64,000 bases of DNA. Source: Tritrichomonas musculus (taxonomy: Eukaryota; Parabasalia; Tritrichomonadida; Tritrichomonadidae). Position numbers and translations under genes: made by a program. The notes below the pieces were generated by a model. It was not told the DNA's origin and made no database searches. It was given only the letters and a program-made list of their open reading frames with translations. The stretch covers positions 4,836,001-4,900,000 of the forward strand of contig JAPFFF010000003.1 of NCBI GenBank assembly GCA_039105265.1. The letters are read 5' to 3'. Positions 1 through 10,292 of this stretch are shown here, piece by piece. Every line of letters begins with the position of its first letter. Position 1 is the first letter of the stretch.

Positions 1-2697
1 AGCAGCGAGCAGGCAAGTGAAATCGATCGGCTGAAGAGGAGCAATAATGAACTGCTCGCTGAAATCAACAGTTTGAAGAAGAACAACGCACAGGCAAGTG
101 AAGTTGATCAGCTGATAAATAACAGCAATGAACTGCTGACTGAAATTGAGAACTTGAAGAAGAGGAACGGCGAACAAGTAAGTGTGACCGATCAACTGAA
201 AAATAACAACAATGAATTGTTAACTGAAATCAGCAGTTTGAAGAAGAGGAACGGCGAACAAGTAAGTGAAATTGACCAACTGAAGAAGAACAATGATGAA
301 TTGTTAACTGAAATCAGCAGTTTGAAGAAGAAGAACGGCGAACAAGTAAGTGTGATTGACCAACTGAAGAAGAGCAATGATGAGCTGTTAACTGAAATTG
401 AATGTTTGAAGAAGAGGAACGGCGAGATGGCGGACGAAATTAAAAGGCTGAATGGCGCAGTCAGCGACAGCAGGTCGGCAGTTGAGCGGAGTTCTGGCTT
501 GATGCTTGAGAATGCCAGAAGCGAGCTCGAGCACGCGAGGCGCGACCTTGCATCCAAGGAGGCTGAACTGGCCAGTCTCAGAGACGCAAGCGCAGCCAGC
601 AAAAGCGACAGTGAGAAGCTCCAGGCTGAGAATGCAGCGCTGAAGTCGTCACTCGCCGCGCAGTCCTCAGAGGCGGAGAGGCTCAAGGCCGAGTGCGACA
701 GCCTCGCTGCGAAAGTCAGCCACCTCGAGAACGACGTCATTGCAGAGAAGGAGGAGCAGATCAAGTCAGCTATCGAAGAGAAGTCGCAGACTCTCCAGAA
801 GCTGGCGAGCTTGGAGAGCCTCATCAACAGCGCCAGCCAGGAAGGCGTCGGCGGCGCTGAGCAGGTGACTCCTAGAGAGAAAATTCTGGATCTTTTGAAT
901 CAGATCGACCGGATAAGCAAAGAAAAAGTGGAGAATGAAGAAGAAATTCGGTCCTTGAAAAAGAAGGTTTTATCTCTGACAAGCGAGAAGAATGAAGCGC
1001 AAAGTCAGCTCGCCCAGGAGCGGGAGAAGAAGGAGGAACTCATGAAGGAGGTTGAGACGGTTAGATCCACTTTTTCAGAACATGAAAACAGTGAGAAAGA
1101 GAATCTTCAACTAAGGCAAAAAATTGAAAATCTCGAATCTCAAAAAAGTTCGTTGGAAGAAAATTTGAATACTTTACAACAGGAAAAGAGTGAAGTTGAA
1201 AGTTCCTTGAATTCATTGAAAGAAAATTTTGCCAGCCAAACGAACAAAGTCCAACAAATTTTGAATGATCGTGAAGAGTTGTCAAAAACTCAAAGAAACC
1301 GTTTAAATTCACTTCGCGAGCAGGTTGACGTACTGAAATCAGATAACGATACAATCAAGGCCAAATATGGTCAATTACAAAAAGAGAAAGAAGAAATTGA
1401 ATTGAAATTGAAAGAGCAAATTGAGAAGTTTACAACATCCAAAAAAGAGTCAGACAGCCAAATTGAAAGCACCAATGAATCGCTTGAAAAAGTGACAAAA
1501 AAGTGCCAATCATTAGAGTTACAGAACCAAGAACTTTTGAGTCAAATCAAACAAACCTCTGAAAAATGTCAAGTTCAAGAAACCGAAATAACCGCCTTCA
1601 AAACCAAGGTTTCATCACTGACAGAATTGACCAAAACGGTTACTGAATTGAGAGAACAGAATGGCTCATTGAATTCCCAATTGAATGACATATCGGCCAA
1701 GTTCACACAAATACAGAACAAGAACGCGGAATCACAAAACGCCAACGAGTCGCTCCGCTGCGAAATCGCAACAATCCAGTGCCAGAACAACGAGCTGTCA
1801 AGCAAAATGAAAGAGTTCGAGCAGCTGAAGATGAGCCACAACAGCCTCTCAGAAAACCACCTGCAGCTCGAAGACCAGTATGAAACACTGAAGGCGAGTT
1901 CGTCTCAGATGAAGATCGACAACGACTCGTTGAAGCGGCAGCTCGAAGACCTCCAAGAAGTTGTCAACAAGAAGGACAAGTCGATCATAAAATTGAAAAC
2001 TTTACTTCAAAGGGCGGTTGACAACGATAACCGTCAGAAGCAGCAAGTTGAGTCCCTTCAAGACCAAGTTCAAAAGCTGTGCGTTGCTTTTAAACAGTCC
2101 TCAAATATTGACACAAAAAGTGTCAATGTTTCAGAGGAGTCACTTTTGAACCGTGATATGAGTTACGCCGATCTTCTTCATTTCGTCGTCCAGCTTGAAC
2201 AGGAGAAAAAGAACCTCGAAGACGAGATCAAAAATATCAGGCCAAGCGAAGATTTGATCAAGAAAAACAAAAAATTGGAAAAAATGCTCGAAAAAAATAG
2301 CAACTTGTACATAAATTTGGACGAAGAGCTGAAAAGAACCAAGAACGAAAACGAAATGATGACTAAAAATAGACTGGCTTTGTTGAGGAAAAATTTGAAA
2401 GTAATAAAAGTTGTCGATCAGGTCGATATTAAGCCAACTTTCGTTAAAAAAAGAGAGGATAATGATAACTCTCAAAAAGTGGAGGCTGATCAAAATGAAA
2501 AGAAAATAATGAAAGAAAAATATTTAAAGTCTACTCTAATACAATTCTTCGTAGTCGATAGCGATAAAAGAAGTACTTTGATTCCAATCATTTTGGATCT
2601 TGTTGGTTGTAATGAACAGCAAATTCAGGTGGCTCAAAGGCAATGGGATCGATCAAACCAACTGATTCAAAAAACAACAGGTTTCTTCGGGTTTTAA
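1..2697 (+). CDS. GRIP-domain golgin, 5' end outside window
   Basis: The reading frame is open from base 1, so the start codon lies upstream; the first in-window Met is not the start. Almost all of the visible ~898 residues are heptad-rich coiled coil. The C-terminus (from about base 2515) reads KYLKSTLIQFFVVDSDKR, then a hydrophobic helix and a final amphipathic stretch. This matches the GRIP domain of trans-Golgi golgins (golgin-97/245 type), including the conserved Tyr of the E/K-Y-L-K start. GRIP domains bind Arl1-GTP and anchor long tethers on the trans-Golgi. The first ~140 visible residues are a 28-residue tandem repeat. Roughly 430-880 is conspicuously GC- and Ala-rich compared with the AT-rich rest. 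Sure of golgin-type GRIP protein; the exact orthologue is not assignable. Confidence 0.85.
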   Translation, partial: SSEQASEIDRLKRSNNELLAEINSLKKNNAQASEVDQLINNSNELLTEIENLKKRNGEQVSVTDQLKNNNNELLTEISSLKKRNGEQVSEIDQLKKNNDELLTEISSLKKKNGEQVSVIDQLKKSNDELLTEIECLKKRNGEMADEIKRLNGAVSDSRSAVERSSGLMLENARSELEHARRDLASKEAELASLRDASAASKSDSEKLQAENAALKSSLAAQSSEAERLKAECDSLAAKVSHLENDVIAEKEEQIKSAIEEKSQTLQKLASLESLINSASQEGVGGAEQVTPREKILDLLNQIDRISKEKVENEEEIRSLKKKVLSLTSEKNEAQSQLAQEREKKEELMKEVETVRSTFSEHENSEKENLQLRQKIENLESQKSSLEENLNTLQQEKSEVESSLNSLKENFASQTNKVQQILNDREELSKTQRNRLNSLREQVDVLKSDNDTIKAKYGQLQKEKEEIELKLKEQIEKFTTSKKESDSQIESTNESLEKVTKKCQSLELQNQELLSQIKQTSEKCQVQETEITAFKTKVSSLTELTKTVTELREQNGSLNSQLNDISAKFTQIQNKNAESQNANESLRCEIATIQCQNNELSSKMKEFEQLKMSHNSLSENHLQLEDQYETLKASSSQMKIDNDSLKRQLEDLQEVVNKKDKSIIKLKTLLQRAVDNDNRQKQQVESLQDQVQKLCVAFKQSSNIDTKSVNVSEESLLNRDMSYADLLHFVVQLEQEKKNLEDEIKNIRPSEDLIKKNKKLEKMLEKNSNLYINLDEELKRTKNENEMMTKNRLALLRKNLKVIKVVDQVDIKPTFVKKREDNDNSQKVEADQNEKKIMKEKYLKSTLIQFFVVDSDKRSTLIPIILDLVGCNEQQIQVAQRQWDRSNQLIQKTTGFFGF
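10..426 (+). repeat. 84-bp in-frame tandem repeat in golgin
   Basis: Five adjacent units start at 10, 91, 175, 259 and 343. The first is 81 bp and the others are 84 bp. Each encodes QxSxxDQLKxxNxELLTEI followed by xxLKKRNGE. Twenty-eight residues are exactly four heptads, so copy-number change would lengthen the coiled coil without breaking its phase. The array may continue left of the window. Confidence 0.9.
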
Positions 2698-3880
2698 TAA
2701 TTATTAATTGTTTTTTTGTATCTTTGATTTATTTTATATTATTGTGTTATGTTTGCTACTAAACTGTATTTTATTTTCATTTCTCATTATTTTCATGATT
2801 CATTATTTTTTGAAACATTCGCACTAATTAAAATATTTATTGATATATAATGATTATTACAAGTAAATTTAATTGAAAATTAAACATGAAAATGAATATA
2901 GTGAATTAGTATGTTTTTAAAAAAATACAATTTTCAGGATTAATGCTAAATTTTTGCTGATACGTTTTTAAATTGATTATTTATATAAAAAATTTAATAG
3001 GAACATTGTTATTATTAATTTTTGATATCAGTATTGTTTTAACAAGTATTATAATTTTTTTGATATTATTAATTTATACGGTTATTAAAATTAATATATG
3101 AAGCATATATTAATGAACTGTTCAAATTTTTTTACATTTTTTATATGAATCTATAATTAGAAAGAGATAAGATCTTTTAAATCATTATGTAATTGCTTTT
3201 AAAGAATACAATTTATCCTGATCAAAAAATAAATTATAAAAAAAGAAAGAATATGGCAAATAATCAAAAAATGGATTTTCCAACTTATGCTCGACCAAAT
3301 AATATTCAGAATAATTGAATATAATTGAAAAAATCAAAGGTGAGATGATCAATCAACCAACCATTTTTTTTTATATAAAGTATATTTTAGGATTTACTTT
3401 ATCCAGTAATACATTAATACTATTTTCTAATATATCAAGAGCATTATAAAGATTTTCTCAAATTTTTTTTAGTTTATTATTTTTTTTGTTTTTGTAATAT
3501 AAGGAATTGGAGAGTACAATGATTCATTTTTTTGATAAAAAACGATTTATATGATTATTTTTCATCAAACTTCATTTGGAAGACGATTTTAATGAAAATA
3601 ATTCGTCACAATTGTATTGCATTTCAAAAATTTTATCCTTAGAAAAGTTAATTAAAAAATTGAATTGATCTCAATATTCAATAAAATAAGATAATCACTT
3701 ATTGTCTATTTTCATGATATTAAATAATAAATATTAGTAAAATGAGAAATCTGTGCATTAAAAAAATGAATTAAAATTTTAATTTCATTGTCTTCCAGAT
3801 TTCAAAGAAAAAACCGTTTAATTGTTTTTAAAATTCTGATTATCGAATAAAATAATCTCAGAATTGATCTATTTCACTAA
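2698..3880. other. AT-rich intergenic spacer
   Basis: About 1.2 kb of very AT-rich sequence with many short stops in all frames. I see no RNA gene, element or coding remnant. The last bases hold an initiator-like TCACTA close to the next ATG. Confidence 0.7.
3874..3879 (+). promoter_or_regulatory. Initiator-like TCACTA before ATG
   Basis: TCACTA fits the trichomonad initiator consensus TCAYTW known from Trichomonas vaginalis. Its A lies 5 bases before the ATG at 3881, in the range of the very short 5' UTRs of that group. The motif is short and the DNA AT-rich, so chance is a real alternative. Confidence 0.4.
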
Positions 3881-4735
3881 ATGTTCTCTCCAGGTGATTC
3901 AGAAAATTCACGTTATTCAGACACAGAAGCTGCATCATTTGGTTCGTCCGAATCAGACAGTGATTCAGAACCAACTTTTGATTTCGATGATGCAATAACA
4001 TCTCGACAATTTTTATTAAAAGAAACGCCAAAAATCAGCCGAAAAGTATTAAGTACTGATAAGCAAGATGTTGCCATCATTCCTAATCATGAAATAGGAA
4101 CTGCCATATTAGATACTAATAAACCAAACATCAAAGAACCTTTGGATTCAAAAGCGCCACATAATAAGGAAGACTCTCAAAATGTGGATCAACGTTTTCA
4201 ATCGAATTCAGATAAGATTAATAAAACAAATGAAGAAATTAAAAACAGTTTATTGAAATTAAAAGAATCACAAGCTCAGCTTCAAAAACTTTTTGAAGAG
4301 TCTAAAGCACCACATGATGAAACAGTATTAGAGAAAATTAAAATAGATGTAAATATTCGCATAAAAGAAGAAGAAGTCAAACCAGTTCCAATTCAAATGA
4401 ATATTTATCAACAAATTGCTGTAGCCAACTTTCAAATTGACAAAGCGCAAATTCAATTATTAGAATTGTTCAGTAGTATAAAATTTTGTGAAGAAAAAGA
4501 AGAAAAACCAAATGATAATAATAATAATTCAAAGATGGTCGAAAAAGCCAATAAAGCCAAAGAAATATCAGAGTATATTCAAAATACTCAATCGAATCCT
4601 TCAATACCAGATCCCAAAGATTCTTCTGCGATTTCTCAATCTTTGTCTTTAGAGAATCTTTTTCAGCAAGTAGAAACTGCTATATCTGGGCTTAGTAATA
4701 TCCAAGGAGAACTTAACAAACTACTTCAAATGTAA
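3881..4735 (+). CDS. Acidic coiled-coil protein, small paralogue of the next gene
   Basis: A 284-residue hydrophilic protein starting at an ATG next to an initiator-like TCACTA. It has no signal peptide or membrane segment. Its N-terminus carries GSSES, an acidic stretch, then ETPKISRKVLS. The 1068-residue neighbour downstream has GSSES, then KTPEISSQVLN, in the same order. Its C-terminal half has one copy of a module (AxxQL-helix, Asn-rich linker, then SKMVEKANKAKEISEYIQNT) that the neighbour repeats about eight times. The two genes are therefore tandem paralogues that differ in module number. No known family was recognised; a structural or cytoskeletal role is only a guess from the coiled-coil composition. 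Confidence 0.8.
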   Translation: MFSPGDSENSRYSDTEAASFGSSESDSDSEPTFDFDDAITSRQFLLKETPKISRKVLSTDKQDVAIIPNHEIGTAILDTNKPNIKEPLDSKAPHNKEDSQNVDQRFQSNSDKINKTNEEIKNSLLKLKESQAQLQKLFEESKAPHDETVLEKIKIDVNIRIKEEEVKPVPIQMNIYQQIAVANFQIDKAQIQLLELFSSIKFCEEKEEKPNDNNNNSKMVEKANKAKEISEYIQNTQSNPSIPDPKDSSAISQSLSLENLFQQVETAISGLSNIQGELNKLLQM

Positions 4736-5307
4736 TTTTTTTTAGATTACATCTTGATGATATCGTAATCATTTATGTTTTCATAATAATTATATTATTT
4801 TTTATACTATTTTGAATATAATAATTTTCGAGTTTTAATAAAGTTATAATTATAGGTAATTTGTATTCGACTTTTTCTTAATTTAATGTCGTTGGACGAA
4901 AATTTTCATGTTCAGAAATTACAGAAATTGTATGAAATCAAGTTTAAAAATATTCAGAATTTTTTTTTTCGTTTCTTTCAAATAATATGGAAATTGAGAA
5001 TATTTTCAAATTAACGAGTATAAAAAAAAAAAGAAATTGTTCGAAAAATAACTTAGTTGTTTGAATATTATTTGAAGCTTATATATTTTTTAAAATGAAT
5101 TCAATATTTTCTTCATGCAAAGGCATGATAATTCTTAAAAGCGCAGTTCCTCTTAGATTCAATAGAAAAAAAAAATCATTCAATTTCATATTAATTTTTG
5201 AAACCGTTTATTTCAACACTTGGTTACGAAAATTTCAAATATTTTGAGAGTATAAAAACATTTTCTTAGCATTATCTGAAATAAACTCTAAATATTATTT
5301 CAGCTGA
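4736..5307. other. Intergenic spacer between paralogues
   Basis: AT-rich spacer with A/T runs and no supported feature. Confidence 0.7.
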
Positions 5308-8300
5308 ATGACAAATGATTTAAACCCAACAAATAATATAGATTTGCTACTTGATTCAGGTGTTGAAATTTCGCCACTAGGATCATCTGAATCCGAATGC
5401 GATCCTGATAAATCTTTACCAATAAATGATAAAGATGGAAAAAACGTTTTTTTCAAAGGGAAAACGCCAGAAATCAGTAGTCAAGTTTTGAATAATAAGG
5501 AGCGAAATGAAGTTTCAAGCGAAAAATCTGATTTGAGCACATCAAATAATAATGCGCAAACCAAAAAAGCTGAATATAATAAAGAACTAGATAAGCATAG
5601 TACCAAAAATAAAGACTTGGATACGTCTTCAAAAATTCAGAAAGCACGATCTCTTGGTATTGAAAATACATCTCCACAAATTATTCAAGCAAAATTACAG
5701 CTTGAAAGATTAATGAGACAGCTTGAATCAAAATCAGCCCAAAAATCAGCAGAACTTGAAAAAGTTAATCAACAACTTCTCTCTCATTCAGCAGAACTTA
5801 ATAAATATAATCAGGAAATTGAAGCAAAATTGGCTGAATTAAAAAGAGCTCAAAGCCAACTTCACAAGTATGTAAGCGAATCTGGAGAAAACTCGCCATT
5901 AAATTCTCCACATTCTCAAAGCCCTGCTTCAGATGGTCGATATAAAAGTAGTAGCATCATGAGTCCAATGTCTGCTGTTCAAAATTCAAATTCAAGTAAT
6001 GATAACAATATTAGCAATATACAAACTCGAGATGTGCCGTTTGGAGAAGTTAGCAGCCCTACCAAAGATAGTAAAATTAGTTCACCTGATTTTATTAGTC
6101 TGAGCAATCAACTTGATCAAGCAAACAAACAACTTGAAAAGCTTCAAAACCAACTTAATCAATTTTTCAATCTTTTCGATTCTAATTCAAATAGCAATAA
6201 TAATTCAGGAATAAATGATTCTGACTTTTCAAAATTAATTGATCAGGCTAAAAAAGATAAAGAACTCGCAGATACAGTTAAATCAACTTTTCCAGACATC
6301 ACTTTAAAGGATATTCAAGAACGTACTATAGATCTTGAGCCAGACTTATCGCAAATCGAAAAACTTCGAAATCAACTTCATCAATTTATTGATATTTTTA
6401 GCCCTGACGGAGACCAAAAGCAAAAAGATAATTTATCCGATGAAGACTTTGAAAAGATTTTGAATGAAGCAAAAGCAATTAATGATCTTTCAAAATCAAT
6501 TGAAGCCTTACTTCCTCCCAACGAAGATATAGATTCATCTTTGCCTCAAAGTAAAATTGATGATATCATTTCACAAATAAAGCAATTAAAATCAAGATCA
6601 GATGAACTTGATGAAGTCCTTAATCAACTAAAAAATGCAAATCAACAACTCGATTCCAAAACAAATGAACTTGAAAATACTCAAAATCAATTAAGGAGTG
6701 CAAATCAACTACTTGATTCGAAATGTGCAGATCTTGATGAAATAAATAAAAAGCTTGAAGAGATCTATAAAGTTATTGAAGTAATTGAAGGTGAAAAAAT
6801 TAGTCCTGAAGATATGACAGAGGAACGACTCTCAGAAATTATTGAAAGAGTAAGAAATGAAAACCGCGAAGAAAAAAGTGATAAAGAGCCTGATTCTGAG
6901 TATAATGGGTCAAATCTTAATAAAGTTTCCGATTTTAGCAGCAAGGAGCTGGATATCAATAAAGATTCCAATCTCAATATAGATTCTAATCCCAATAAAG
7001 AGCTCAATCTCAATGAAGAGTCTAATCTCAATAAAGAATCTAATCTCATTAAAGATCCTAATCTCAATAAAGAGACTAATCTCAATAAAGAATCTAATTT
7101 CATGAAGGATCCTAATCCCATTAAAGAGCGAAATCTCAATAAAGATTTCCTTTTCAGTAAAGATTCTGATCTTAATAGAGGCATTGACAGCCAAGAAAGG
7201 CTCAAAAAATTGTCTGAGATTTTTAATAAACCAGAAAACTTAAATGATGAAGAATTCCTTCAAGTAATCGAGCTGGCAAAGAAAAACAAAGAACTTTCTG
7301 ACGCTATTCAATCATCGTTGCCTGGTAATTCATCAAATCCTGATGAAATTCAAGAAAAAATCAGAGATCTTAAAGCGAAGTCAACTGAATTAGAAAAGGT
7401 TAGACAACAATTCAATTCTGTTATTCAAGCTATTGAAGGAGATGATGAAATTAGGCCTGAAACTGATGAAATACCAAACGAAAGATTATCAGAAATAATT
7501 GAAAAAGCAAAGAAAGATAAGCAAATATCAGACTCTTTTCAACTATCTCCTCCTATAGATTCAAATTCCGGTGAAATACAAGAGAAAATCAGAGATCTTG
7601 AAGCAAAGTCAGCCGAATTATCAAAGATCAGAGGGCAACTTAATTCATTAGTTCAAGCAATTGAAGGAAACAATGAAAGCAATAACAATGATAATGATGT
7701 AATGCCAAGTAAGAAATTCTTAGAAGTTATTGAAAAAGCAAAGACTGATAAGAAAATTTCAGAAATTGTGCAATCTACTCTTCCAGTCAAAGGAAAAGGA
7801 AGTGATGCTGTTGAAAAACAACTTAACACTCTTAAGAAGCGATCTGACCAGCTCGACGTAGTATCAAATCAACTTGCCACCAAAACAGCTGAATTAGAAA
7901 AAGTCCGTAAACAAATTTCTAAATTAGTTGATGTTATTAATGTAAATGATGATAATGATACCAACGAACCTTATGATGATAAATCAATTGATCGTGTCAT
8001 TGAAAAAGCGAAAAGAAGAAAGCTCCTTCCGCAAATCAATGAAAATAACTTAGAAACAAGAGAGGTTTGTCTCGATGTTGATGACCAACTAGGATATCAG
8101 AATAATAAAAAGACTATTTCAAACGAAAATCTTCCAATATATGGCCAAAGTCAACAACTCAATCAATTTCTTTCTATCTTTAGCGAATATAATAATGATA
8201 ATGTAGATCTTCAGAATTTAGACCAGAATAGCTTTGAAAATATTATTAAAATGGCAAAGAAAGATAAAGAGCTTGCAGAAGCCGTTAAAACTACTCTGCC

Positions 8301-8514
8301 TGACCATTGCTCTTGTGGTGAAGAAGTACAAGCGACAATTAATATTTTGAAACTCAGATCATCTGAACTTGATGATAGAGTTCCTCCTTCTGAAGTTTAT
8401 AAATTACGAAAACGTCTTGAATTCTTGAATAATACGGTAGCTTGTCTTTCACAGCCAAAAGGTCCCATGATTGATTCTATTGAAGCGGAGCAAACTCGAA
8501 ATCAAGATGATTGA
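5308..8514 (+). CDS. Large multi-module coiled-coil protein, paralogue of upstream gene
   Basis: A 1068-residue charged, Asn/Ser-rich protein with no signal peptide or membrane span. After an N-terminal block shared with the upstream gene come about eight copies of a 70-85-residue module. Each has a coiled-coil stretch (SAELEKVRxQLN type), an Asn/Asp-rich linker, then a core like FSKLIDQAKKDKELADTV ending in TLPD. Cores start near 6226, 6445, 6829, 7252, 7486, 7720, 7987 and 8230; the third and seventh are degenerate. Between modules three and four sits an 18-bp minisatellite coding SNLNKE-like hexapeptides. Codon use and base composition match the neighbours. I do not recognise the family. 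The modular helix-linker-helix design suggests a filament or scaffold protein, which is inference. Confidence 0.85.
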   Translation: MTNDLNPTNNIDLLLDSGVEISPLGSSESECDPDKSLPINDKDGKNVFFKGKTPEISSQVLNNKERNEVSSEKSDLSTSNNNAQTKKAEYNKELDKHSTKNKDLDTSSKIQKARSLGIENTSPQIIQAKLQLERLMRQLESKSAQKSAELEKVNQQLLSHSAELNKYNQEIEAKLAELKRAQSQLHKYVSESGENSPLNSPHSQSPASDGRYKSSSIMSPMSAVQNSNSSNDNNISNIQTRDVPFGEVSSPTKDSKISSPDFISLSNQLDQANKQLEKLQNQLNQFFNLFDSNSNSNNNSGINDSDFSKLIDQAKKDKELADTVKSTFPDITLKDIQERTIDLEPDLSQIEKLRNQLHQFIDIFSPDGDQKQKDNLSDEDFEKILNEAKAINDLSKSIEALLPPNEDIDSSLPQSKIDDIISQIKQLKSRSDELDEVLNQLKNANQQLDSKTNELENTQNQLRSANQLLDSKCADLDEINKKLEEIYKVIEVIEGEKISPEDMTEERLSEIIERVRNENREEKSDKEPDSEYNGSNLNKVSDFSSKELDINKDSNLNIDSNPNKELNLNEESNLNKESNLIKDPNLNKETNLNKESNFMKDPNPIKERNLNKDFLFSKDSDLNRGIDSQERLKKLSEIFNKPENLNDEEFLQVIELAKKNKELSDAIQSSLPGNSSNPDEIQEKIRDLKAKSTELEKVRQQFNSVIQAIEGDDEIRPETDEIPNERLSEIIEKAKKDKQISDSFQLSPPIDSNSGEIQEKIRDLEAKSAELSKIRGQLNSLVQAIEGNNESNNNDNDVMPSKKFLEVIEKAKTDKKISEIVQSTLPVKGKGSDAVEKQLNTLKKRSDQLDVVSNQLATKTAELEKVRKQISKLVDVINVNDDNDTNEPYDDKSIDRVIEKAKRRKLLPQINENNLETREVCLDVDDQLGYQNNKKTISNENLPIYGQSQQLNQFLSIFSEYNNDNVDLQNLDQNSFENIIKMAKKDKELAEAVKTTLPDHCSCGEEVQATINILKLRSSELDDRVPPSEVYKLRKRLEFLNNTVACLSQPKGPMIDSIEAEQTRNQDD
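6955..7188 (+). repeat. 18-bp in-frame minisatellite (SNLNKE-like)
   Basis: Thirteen contiguous 18-bp units encode hexapeptides such as INKDSN, LNKESN, LIKDPN, LNKETN and FMKDPN, with TCTAATCTCAATAAAGA as the recurring DNA core. The array lies wholly within the large coiled-coil gene and keeps frame. Confidence 0.9.
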
Positions 8515-8709
8515 ATTATTTAAATAATGTATCAAATAAATTTCTTTTTAAAATTAAATAGCTTTATAATAAAAATTATCATTAGTCCTATTATTTGTGA
8601 ATATATAGATGTATTTCGTATTTTTTTTTTTTTGTAAACTTTTCAAATATGATTCTTTTTTTTTCAAAAAGTTGCTATAAAATTTTATTTGATATTCGTT
8701 ATATAGCGA

Positions 8710-10032
8710 ATGAAGGTAAGAAAGAAAAATAAATCTATTTCGGAATATAATTCAGAAGATATTCATAATATTGTTAATTCACTCATTGCAGGTGCACCGC
8801 TTTCTAGATATCCAGAAGCTTTACATCCAAAATTGTTAATGCCATTATCTGCAGCAAAAAATGAAGCAATTGTTGCTGGAAAATCTGCAGCTGTTAAAAG
8901 AATTCAATCGATTATGCCTAAACTTCAACTTACTCCGCAAAGTATTCAATCAAGATCTCAACTTGCAACAAAGCTTAATACTAGAAATTATTCTGGATCA
9001 CAGACGCCAAGTGTATCATCAAGATCAAATTCAAGGGATCCTGAAGCAGATCCAAATGATGAACAATCGGTACTTGATGAACTCCTCCGTGGTAGGCTTA
9101 CAGAGACAGTAGACGATTCTCAAGTTAAAGGTTTAATTCCTCTCATTAAAGAAAGAACGACAGAATCTGTCAAAAAAGGTGATTTCAAGACAGCGCAAAA
9201 ACTCGAAGATATCTTGCAGGAAATGAACAGTAGAAATTTAGAAGCTGAATATAAATTTTATCGAAATGATCAATTATCACGTCTTCAATTTCAATTAATG
9301 AACGCTCAAGAAGCACTAGAAAATGCTAAACGCGATTTCAAAGAACACGAAAAAGAATTGAACGAATCATACTTAGAAAACCAAAATCAACTTAAACAAA
9401 GCCATCTCGAACAACTCAAAGAATATGATGAATCATTTCCAGAGGTTCTCCCAGTGAACTTTTGGAAAGTAAGCCCACAAGTTTTACAGCTCAGAGAGCA
9501 GGAGAGACAACTTGTATCAACGCATAGATTTGAAGAAGCTATACCTTTCCATGAAAAAGCTGATCAAATGGAAAACGAGGAGCTTGATGTCCAAAGGAAA
9601 AAGTTTCTCCAAGCTTTTCATGTTCAACGTCAGCAACTTCTTAATGTACAAGCCAATCAATTGGAATGTTTTGAGAAAAATTGCCAAAGAAAATTTGATG
9701 AAATGAAAATCAAAAAAAATAAAGATTTAAATGCTAGAAAGCAACTTGTCACAAATCTTGAAAGAAGAATCAAAAAACTTGAAAATGAAGGAAGAGCATG
9801 TTCTCAATTGTCTGCAATTAAAAATGATCCAGAAACTGAAAATGAAAGTAGTTATTATAATAATTATATTGCATCATCGCAAGTATCAAACAGAAATCGG
9901 CCAACATCTAGATCGTTGCCAATGGTATCATCTAGAAAGCTGCCAAGATCGCCTGCATCTGTGAACCCTAGAATCAGATCAATTGCAGCAACTCGTGTAA
10001 ATCTAAGTCGGAAGTCATCTTATATATCATAG
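8710..10032 (+). CDS. Coiled-coil protein of unrecognised family
   Basis: 440 residues from an ATG directly after TATAGCGA. The order is: a helical N-terminus (about 1-75, SISEYNSEDIHNIVNSLIAG), a Ser/Asn-rich linker, and a helical block around 115-175 with an LLRGRLTETVDD segment that resembles a repeat of the N-terminal block. A long coiled coil follows (about 180-375), interrupted by FPEVLPVNFWKVSPQVLQLR, then a basic Ser/Arg-rich tail. There is no signal peptide or membrane segment. The Phe/Pro/Trp-containing interruption followed by REQERQLVSTHRFEEAI is the most protein-specific part and should be the best search handle. It is the third consecutive plus-strand coiled-coil gene, but I see no sequence relation to the previous two. 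Function unknown. Confidence 0.8.
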   Translation: MKVRKKNKSISEYNSEDIHNIVNSLIAGAPLSRYPEALHPKLLMPLSAAKNEAIVAGKSAAVKRIQSIMPKLQLTPQSIQSRSQLATKLNTRNYSGSQTPSVSSRSNSRDPEADPNDEQSVLDELLRGRLTETVDDSQVKGLIPLIKERTTESVKKGDFKTAQKLEDILQEMNSRNLEAEYKFYRNDQLSRLQFQLMNAQEALENAKRDFKEHEKELNESYLENQNQLKQSHLEQLKEYDESFPEVLPVNFWKVSPQVLQLREQERQLVSTHRFEEAIPFHEKADQMENEELDVQRKKFLQAFHVQRQQLLNVQANQLECFEKNCQRKFDEMKIKKNKDLNARKQLVTNLERRIKKLENEGRACSQLSAIKNDPETENESSYYNNYIASSQVSNRNRPTSRSLPMVSSRKLPRSPASVNPRIRSIAATRVNLSRKSSYIS

Positions 10033-10292
10033 ATAATTGTTTTATAATGTTTCGATTATTTTATTGTTATTTTTTTGCTACTGTTAATAAATTAGGATAT
10101 ATAAAAAAAATCAAGTTTTCTTTATTTCTTTCTCAAAACATTAATGAAAAATGATTAAATAATAAAAGATATTTTTTTTTTTTTTTGCTTTTTTCATTTT
10201 ATCAAATGAAATCAAAATTATATTAAAAAATTTCAGTTTGTAGTTAAATCTATTTATTAATAAAACAATAACAAATAATTAATTTTAAAATC

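Noticed and set aside
192-827. 211-codon antisense frame rich in Ser/Leu/Phe
   Set aside because: It is the complement of a Glu/Lys/Leu-rich coiled-coil frame and only mirrors that composition.
6765-7205. Antisense frames over the hexapeptide minisatellite
   Set aside because: Their repeats arise from the sense-strand 18-bp units; the sense gene is long and continuous.
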